From assembly GCA_031316315.1 (NCBI GenBank), contig JADBEO010000016.1, positions 24,850 to 88,849 of the forward strand: a DNA stretch of 64,000 nucleotides. Reading direction: 5' to 3'. The DNA comes from Chelatococcus sambhunathii (GTDB lineage: Bacteria; Pseudomonadota; Alphaproteobacteria; Rhizobiales; Methylopilaceae). Below are positions 58,908-64,000 of this stretch, in pieces (the stretch's first letter is position 1; each line of letters opens with the position of its first letter). A program made the position numbers and the translations under genes. The notes under the pieces are model-generated. The model searched no databases. It saw nothing but the letters and a program-made list of their open reading frames with translations, and had not been told where the DNA came from.

Positions 58908-61900
58908 ATGGGTTTTGGACATTTCTTCGTCGACCGGCCGATCTTCGCGTCGGTCATCTCGATCGTGCTCATGATCGTCGGCGGCGTCGCGCTGCTCGGT
59001 CTGCCGATCGCCCAGTACCCGGAAATCGCGCCGCCGACGATCGTCGTGCAGGCGACCTATCCGGGCGCGAACGCCGAAACGATCGCCGAGACGGTCGCCG
59101 CGCCGCTCGAGCAGCAGATCAACGGCGTCGAGGGGATGATCTACATGAACTCCCTCGCCACCGGCGACGGCGTTCTGCAGCTGACCGTCACCTTCAAGCC
59201 CGGCACCAACCAGGACATCGCGCAGGTTCAGGTCCAGAACCGCGTGGCGCAGGCGCAGCCGCGCCTTCCCGAGGCCGTCGGCCGCACCGGGGTCACAGTG
59301 AACAAGCGGTCGTCGGACTTCCTGATGGTCGTGAACCTGGTCTCGCCCAACAAGTCGCTCGATACGCTCTACCTGTCGAACTACGCCTCGGTGAACGTGG
59401 TCGACGCGCTGAAGCGCATCGAGGGCGTCGGCGACATCCGCATCTTCGGCGAGCGCGAGCTGTCGCTGCGCGTCTGGCTCGATCCGAACCGCCTCGCCGC
59501 CTACGGCCTCGCGGCGGGCGACGTGGTCGCGGCGATCTCCGCGCAGAACGTGCAGGTCTCCGGCGGCTCGCTCGGCGCTCCGCCTGCGCCGAACGGCACG
59601 GTCTCGCAGATCACGGTGACGACCCAGGGCCGTTTCCAGGACCCCGAGCAGTTCAAGCAGATCATCGTCCGCTCGACGGCGGACGGGCGGCTGCTGCGCG
59701 TCGGCGACGTCGCCCGCGTCGAGATCGGCGCGAGGAGCTACGCCTCGAACTCCTATCTCGGCGCCGACCCGACGGTCGGCATGGGCGTGTTCCAGCGTCC
59801 GGGGACGAACGCCACGCAGGCGGCCGAAGAGGTCAAGCGGACCATGGAGACGCTCAAGGGGGCGTTCCCGCCAGGTCTCGAATACCGCATCGAGTACAAC
59901 CCGACCGAGTTCATCAACGAGTCGATCGCCGCGGTGGAGGAGACGATCTACGAGGCGATCGCGCTGGTCGTCATCGTGGTGTTCATCTTCCTGCAGTCCT
60001 GGCGCGCGGCGATCGTGCCGGTGGCGGCGATCCCGGTCTCGCTGATCGCGACCTTCTTCGTGATGTCGGCCTTCGGCTTCTCGCTGAACCTGCTCACCTT
60101 GTTCGGCCTGATCCTCGCGATCGGCATCGTGGTCGACGACGCCATCGTCGTGGTCGAGAACGTCGAGCGCAACATCGCCCTCGGGAAAACGCCCCGCGAG
60201 GCGGCGCATGCGACGATGGACGAGGTCGGCACCGCCGTCGTCGCCATCGCCCTCGTGCTCTGCGCGGTGTTCGTGCCGACCGCCTTCATCCCAGGCATCT
60301 CCGGCATCTTCTACAAGCAGTTCGCGCTCACCATCGCGACCGCCACCGTCCTGTCGGCGATCGTGTCGCTCACCTTGTCGCCGGCGCTCTGCGCGCTGCT
60401 GCTCAGGCCGCATCAGCACGGCAAGAAGCGCAGCCTGCTCGCTCGCGCGGGCGACCTGTTCAACCGCAACTTCGACCGGGGCGCGCACGGCTATGCGCGC
60501 TCCGTCGGCTGGATGGTGCGGCACAAGGCGATCTTCCTGATCGCCTATGTCGCGCTGATGGGCGGCGCGGCCTACATGTTCACCAGCGTGCCGCGCGGCT
60601 TCATCCCGCAGGCCGACCAGGGCTACGCGATCCTCGTCGTGCAGCTGCCGGAAGGCGCGAACCTGCAGCGCACCGACGCGGTCGCCCAGCGCGCCAGCGA
60701 AATCGCGCGTTCGGTTCCGGGCGTGAAGAACGCGGTGACCATCGCGGGCTTCTCGGGAGCGACCTTCTCGGCCGCCGCGAACGCAGCCACCAGCTTCATC
60801 ATCTTCGACCCCTTCGAGAAGCGGAACGAGCACGGCGCGAGCCAGCGCGCGCCCGCGATCCTCGCCGAAGCGCAGAAACGCCTGTTCCAGATCCAGGAGG
60901 CTTTCGTGCTCGCCATCCTGCCGCCGACGGTGCGCGGCATCGGCCAGGGCGGCGGCTTCAAGATGTACGTGCAGGACCGCACCAACATCGGCTTCCCGGC
61001 GCTGGAGGCGGCGACCAACGAGCTCATCGGCAAGGCGAACGCGAGCGGCAAGACGGTCGGCACCTTCACGACCTTCAACACCCGCGGCCCGCAGATCTAT
61101 CTCGACATCGACCGCGTGAAGGCGCAGCAGCTGAACGTCCCGATCCAGTCGATCTTCGAGGCGCTGCAGACGCTGCTCGGCACGGCCTATGTGAACGACT
61201 TCACCCAGCTCGGACGAACGTTCCAGGTGAACGCGCAGGCCGACGCGGCCTTCCGCGTGAAGCTGTCGGACGTCTACCAGTTCAAGGTGCGTTCGACGAA
61301 CGGCGCGCTGGTGCCGCTCGGCACGCTGATCACCGAGCGCAACCAGACCGGGCCCTACACGGTCGAGCGCGAGAACATCTACAATTCGATCGCGGTGCAG
61401 GGGAACGCGGCGCCGGGCGTGTCGACCGGCCAGGCGATCGAGGCGATGGAGCAGCTGTTCAAGGAGACGATGCCGCCCGGCGTCGCCTTCGAATGGGTGG
61501 ACCTCGCCTATCAGGAGAAGCTCGCAGGCAATACGGCGATCTACGTGTTCGGGCTGGCGATCCTGTTCGTCTTCCTGTTCCTCGCGGCGCAGTACGAGAG
61601 CTGGGCGCTGCCGCTCGCGATCATCCTGATCACGCCGCTGTCGATGCTCGCGGCGCTGCTCGGCGTCTCCTATCGCGCGCAGGACAACAACATCCTGACG
61701 CAGATCGGCTTCATCGTGCTGATCGGCCTCGCGGCCAAGAACGCGATCCTGATCGTCGAGTTCGCGCGCCAGCGCGAGGAGGAGGGCGAGCCGCCCATCC
61801 AGGCCGCCATCGACGCCTGCCGCGACCGCCTCAGGCCGATCATCATGACGTCGCTCGCCTTCTCGCTCGGCGTGGTCCCGCTCGCCTTCGCGACGGGCGC

Positions 61901-62192
61901 GGCCTCAGAGCTCCGCCAGGCGATCGGCACCGCGGTGCTGGCCGGCATGGTGGGCGTCACCATCCTCGGCCTGTTCCTGACGCCGGTGTTCTACGTCGCG
62001 ATCCGGCAGACGCTGCTGCGTTTGCGCAAGAACAAGGGCGACGGGCCAAAGGGCGGGCAATCTCCGGGCGACGGGGAGGGTCCGAAGCCCGGATCCGGCG
62101 GCGACGCGCCGAAGTCGCCGGCGCCCGAGCAGGAAAACGCGCCGAAGCCGGCGCCCGGTGCGCCTGGCCCGGCGGCGCCGCATCCGGCCTGA
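58908..62192 (+). CDS. RND multidrug efflux pump, HAE1 (AcrB/MexB) family, with long C-terminal tail
   Basis: This 1094-residue inner-membrane transporter opens FFVDRPIFASVISIVLMIVGGVALLGLPIAQYPEIAPPTI. The proton-relay residues are present: the Asp-Asp pair in GIVVDDAIVVVENVER (helix 4) and Lys in GLAAKNAILIVEFA (helix 10). The porter domain includes GGSLGAPPAPNGTVSQITVTTQGRFQDPEQF. It pumps hydrophobic drugs, detergents and the like with protons. A tail of about 60 residues, Gly/Pro/Lys/Ala rich (GDGPKGGQSPGDGEGPKPGS and on), extends beyond the usual ~1040 residues. The TolC gene is not in the window. Confidence 0.95.
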   Translation: MGFGHFFVDRPIFASVISIVLMIVGGVALLGLPIAQYPEIAPPTIVVQATYPGANAETIAETVAAPLEQQINGVEGMIYMNSLATGDGVLQLTVTFKPGTNQDIAQVQVQNRVAQAQPRLPEAVGRTGVTVNKRSSDFLMVVNLVSPNKSLDTLYLSNYASVNVVDALKRIEGVGDIRIFGERELSLRVWLDPNRLAAYGLAAGDVVAAISAQNVQVSGGSLGAPPAPNGTVSQITVTTQGRFQDPEQFKQIIVRSTADGRLLRVGDVARVEIGARSYASNSYLGADPTVGMGVFQRPGTNATQAAEEVKRTMETLKGAFPPGLEYRIEYNPTEFINESIAAVEETIYEAIALVVIVVFIFLQSWRAAIVPVAAIPVSLIATFFVMSAFGFSLNLLTLFGLILAIGIVVDDAIVVVENVERNIALGKTPREAAHATMDEVGTAVVAIALVLCAVFVPTAFIPGISGIFYKQFALTIATATVLSAIVSLTLSPALCALLLRPHQHGKKRSLLARAGDLFNRNFDRGAHGYARSVGWMVRHKAIFLIAYVALMGGAAYMFTSVPRGFIPQADQGYAILVVQLPEGANLQRTDAVAQRASEIARSVPGVKNAVTIAGFSGATFSAAANAATSFIIFDPFEKRNEHGASQRAPAILAEAQKRLFQIQEAFVLAILPPTVRGIGQGGGFKMYVQDRTNIGFPALEAATNELIGKANASGKTVGTFTTFNTRGPQIYLDIDRVKAQQLNVPIQSIFEALQTLLGTAYVNDFTQLGRTFQVNAQADAAFRVKLSDVYQFKVRSTNGALVPLGTLITERNQTGPYTVERENIYNSIAVQGNAAPGVSTGQAIEAMEQLFKETMPPGVAFEWVDLAYQEKLAGNTAIYVFGLAILFVFLFLAAQYESWALPLAIILITPLSMLAALLGVSYRAQDNNILTQIGFIVLIGLAAKNAILIVEFARQREEEGEPPIQAAIDACRDRLRPIIMTSLAFSLGVVPLAFATGAASELRQAIGTAVLAGMVGVTILGLFLTPVFYVAIRQTLLRLRKNKGDGPKGGQSPGDGEGPKPGSGGDAPKSPAPEQENAPKPAPGAPGPAAPHPA

Positions 62193-62226
62193 GGCTCGGA
62201 TACGGCGCCCGCTTGTCTCTGCCGGC

Positions 62227-62293
62227 ATGCCCGGCGGCAGCCGGGCATCCACGACTTCCCAGGCTCGTAGATCTCTACGACCAAGTCGTGGAT
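62227..62293. repeat. Tandem hairpins after the RND pump gene
   Basis: ATGCCCGGC-GGCA-GCCGGGCAT (62227-62248) is followed by a nested palindrome: ATCCACGACTT (62247-62257) pairs with 62283-62293, enclosing TCGTAG (62265-62270) and CTACGA (62275-62280). The pattern of a GC-rich hairpin followed by a CCACGAC half-site resembles dispersed intergenic palindromes of alphaproteobacteria. It may also stop transcription of the efflux genes. Confidence 0.65.
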
Positions 62294-62401
62294 ACGCGCG
62301 GAAGGCCCGATGTTTCCGAGTTTTCCATTCAACGGGCCCAGACCGGCAAGGCCGATCCGGCAGACGCGGGCATGACGGCAGGATCTCCGTAGCGCGGATT
62401 C

Positions 62402-63706
62402 TCAGGCGCCCGCCGTGTCAGCGGCCGGCGCGTAGGCCGCCGGGTCGACCAAGCCCGGCCGTCCCTCGAGGTCGAGGCTCGCGATGCGGGGCGGCGTCTC
62501 GGCGATGACGCGGCCCCGGCGCACGACGTACAGCCGGGCCGCCTTGAGCCGGATCGCCTCGATCGGGTCGCGCGCCTGCAGCACCACGAAATCCGCGTTC
62601 GAGCCGACCGCGAGGCCGTAGCCGTCCAATCCCATGATCGCGGCGGGGATCGTCGTGACCGCGTCGAAGGCGGCGCGCATCGCGTCGCGGCCCGTCGTCT
62701 GCGCGACGTGTATCGCCATGTGGGCGACGTCCAGCATGTCGGCGGAGCCCAGGGCATACCAGGGATCCATGACGCAGTCGTGCCCGAAGGCGCAGGGGAT
62801 TCCGGCGGCGGCGAGCTCCGGCAGCCGCGTCATGCCGCGCCGCTTCGGATAGCTGTCATGCCGGCCCTGCAGGACGATGTTGATCAGCGGATTGGCGATC
62901 ACCGCCATGCCGGATTCGGCGATCAGCGGGATCAGCTTCGAGACGTAGTAGTTGTCCATGGAGTGCATGGAGGTGAGGTGCGAGCCGACGACGCGCCCTT
63001 GCAGCCCCAGGCGCAGCGTCTCGCGCGCCAGAGTCTCGACGTGGCGGGAGAGCGGATCGTCCGTCTCGTCGCAATGCAGGTCGACGCGAAGGCCCCGGTC
63101 CGCCGCGATCCTGAGGAGGGCGCGCACGGACTCGGCGCCGTCCTCCATGGTGCGCTCGAAATGCGGAATGCCGCCGACCACCTCGACGCCGCGGTCGAGC
63201 GCCCGCGCGAGGTTCCGGGCGGCGCCCGGCGAGCGGTAGTAGCCGTCCTGGGGGAAGGCGACGAGCTGGAGGTCGAGATAGGGCGCGACGCGGCGCTTGA
63301 CCTCGAGCAGCGCGTCGACGGCGAGCAGCCGGTCGTCGCAGACGTCGACATGCGAGCGGATGGCGAGCAGGCCCTGGGAGACCGCAAGGTCGCAATAGCG
63401 CAGCGCGCGCTCGACGACGGCCTCATGGGTGAGGAGGGGCTTCAGCTCGGCCCAGAGCGCGATGCCTTCGAGCAAGGTCCCGGACCGATTGAGCCGCGGC
63501 AGGCCGAGCGAGAGCGTCGCGTCCATATGAAAATGCGCGTCGACGAAGGGCGGCGAGACGAGCCGCCCGGCGGCGTCGAGAACCCGCGCCGCCTCGCCGC
63601 CTATGTCCCGCTCGATCGCGACGATGCGGCCGCCGCTGACGGCGATGTCGAGGCCGGAACGGCCGTCGGGCAGCGTCGCGTTCCGGACGAGAAGGTCATG
63701 ATGCAT
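62402..63706 (-). CDS. Amidohydrolase, cytosine deaminase-like
   Basis: This 434-residue TIM-barrel metal hydrolase has HFH at VDAHFHMDATLSLG (first metal ligands), RSHVDVCDDRLLAV, DLHCDETDDPLSRHVETLA, SHLTSMHSMDNYY and CAFGHDCVMDPWY (the ligand Asp). These are the CodA/isoguanine deaminase-type blocks of the family. The product removes an amino group from a pyrimidine or similar heterocycle; exact substrate is open. The start is ATG 63706. It is monocistronic. A repeat element (copy B) lies upstream at 63802. Confidence 0.92.
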   Translation of the reverse strand: MHHDLLVRNATLPDGRSGLDIAVSGGRIVAIERDIGGEAARVLDAAGRLVSPPFVDAHFHMDATLSLGLPRLNRSGTLLEGIALWAELKPLLTHEAVVERALRYCDLAVSQGLLAIRSHVDVCDDRLLAVDALLEVKRRVAPYLDLQLVAFPQDGYYRSPGAARNLARALDRGVEVVGGIPHFERTMEDGAESVRALLRIAADRGLRVDLHCDETDDPLSRHVETLARETLRLGLQGRVVGSHLTSMHSMDNYYVSKLIPLIAESGMAVIANPLINIVLQGRHDSYPKRRGMTRLPELAAAGIPCAFGHDCVMDPWYALGSADMLDVAHMAIHVAQTTGRDAMRAAFDAVTTIPAAIMGLDGYGLAVGSNADFVVLQARDPIEAIRLKAARLYVVRRGRVIAETPPRIASLDLEGRPGLVDPAAYAPAADTAGA

Positions 63707-63801
63707 GGGGCGCAGCTCACGCTGGGAGGATGACGTGCCGCAAGGAGATCGCTGTCGCGCGAGGGCCTGCGTCACAACGAAGGAAGAACGCGACGTCTCC
63801 G

Positions 63802-63950
63802 CCCCCCTCTCCCGTTCACGGGAGAGGGTAAGGGTGAGGGGCGTCAGCGCCGAGCACTTAGAACGAGCCCCTCGCAAGCGGACGGACTCCTCCTTGAAGC
63901 CGCGCCGCCGCTCACGCTCATCCTTCCTTCTCCCTTGTGCGGGGTTCTGC
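63802..63950 (+). repeat. Composite palindromic intergenic repeat, copy B
   Basis: This is the same build as the element at 25514-25660, in the opposite orientation. CCCTCTCCCG-TTCA-CGGGAGAGGG (63805-63828) is followed by TAAGGGTGAGGGG, then a core with AAGCGGACGGACT and CCTTGAAGCCGC, then CTCATCCTT and a second, decayed CTTCTCCC arm. A further short palindrome, CCTCCCC-N5-GGGGAGG (63973-63991), lies at the right edge. The 94 bases between the amidohydrolase start and this repeat should hold the amidohydrolase promoter. Confidence 0.8.
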
Positions 63951-64000
63951 AAAAGGCCTCTGTCTGTGTCCTCCTCCCCCTTGCGGGGAGGGGCTAGGGG

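Noticed and set aside
57777..60833. A 1018-codon open frame antisense to the RND adaptor and pump
   Set aside because: It is composed almost only of Arg, Asp, His, Gly and Val with no recognisable motif; the plus-strand genes are unmistakable.

Overview
The window is a chromosomal segment of a very GC-rich (about 70% by eye) Gram-negative bacterium. Gene content points to an alphaproteobacterium of the order Hyphomicrobiales: separate glyQ/glyS genes, a cysG-DUF2849-cysI-cysH-DUF934 sulfate-assimilation run, an Irr-type iron box at an fbpABC operon, DUF6766 and DUF892 stress proteins, and FPASDPPA-tailed small proteins. The genus cannot be fixed from the sequence alone. No rRNA, CRISPR array, integrase, transposase or phage structural gene was seen.

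Layout. (1) 1-7.5 kb: the N-terminal 450 residues of a molybdopterin oxidoreductase, running off the left edge; a TetR regulator; then a minus-strand catabolic-looking operon (MHS-type transporter, MOSC protein, phthalate-dioxygenase-reductase-type oxidoreductase, RidA protein). An XRE-cupin regulator lies beside it and a perfect 11-bp inverted repeat sits in front of it. (2) 8-13.3 kb: a cobalt-type nitrile hydratase cluster (COG0523 GTPase, DUF1097 membrane protein, beta subunit, alpha subunit, activator, CbtB, CbtA) followed by a GlxA-like AraC regulator. (3) 13.3-25.5 kb: housekeeping genes (tRNA-Gly, a prolyl-tRNA-editing homologue, a DbpA-like DEAD helicase, polyprenyl diphosphate synthase, a TrmN6-like methyltransferase, an S49 peptidase, glyQ and glyS). 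A PIN-domain toxin-antitoxin pair is wedged between glyQ and glyS, and glyS carries a sharply low-GC patch. (4) 25.5-32.1 kb: repeats, a glyoxalase-fold protein, then a tightly packed ECF sigma / VWA membrane protein / caspase-fold protein / VanX-like dipeptidase operon. (5) 32.1-35.7 kb: fbpABC ferric-iron importer with an Irr-box-like site. (6) 35.9-40.2 kb: a C39-peptidase ABC exporter and HlyD adaptor, divergent from a 69-residue peptide with a classic double-glycine leader. This is the best candidate for an undescribed system. (7) 40.6-46.6 kb: tRNA-Arg, a run of small stress-type proteins, mmsA, a fatty-acid desaturase. (8) 46.7-49.2 kb: two tandem secreted trypsin-like proteases. (9) 49.5-57.4 kb: glnD and the assimilatory sulfate/siroheme operon. 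(10) 57.7-64 kb: an RND efflux adaptor and pump, an amidohydrolase and intergenic repeats.

How the parts fit. The nitrile hydratase cluster is self-contained: enzyme, maturation factors and cobalt importer are co-directional, with a candidate regulator at its end. The exporter, adaptor and GG-leader peptide form a complete predicted processing and secretion unit. The sigma/VWA/caspase/dipeptidase genes overlap by ATGA at two junctions, so they are probably made together, perhaps for an envelope or cell-death-like response. The sulfate genes overlap or abut and provide APS reduction, sulfite reduction and siroheme. Three families of intergenic palindromic repeat occur, one of them as two homologous copies about 38 kb apart in opposite orientation.
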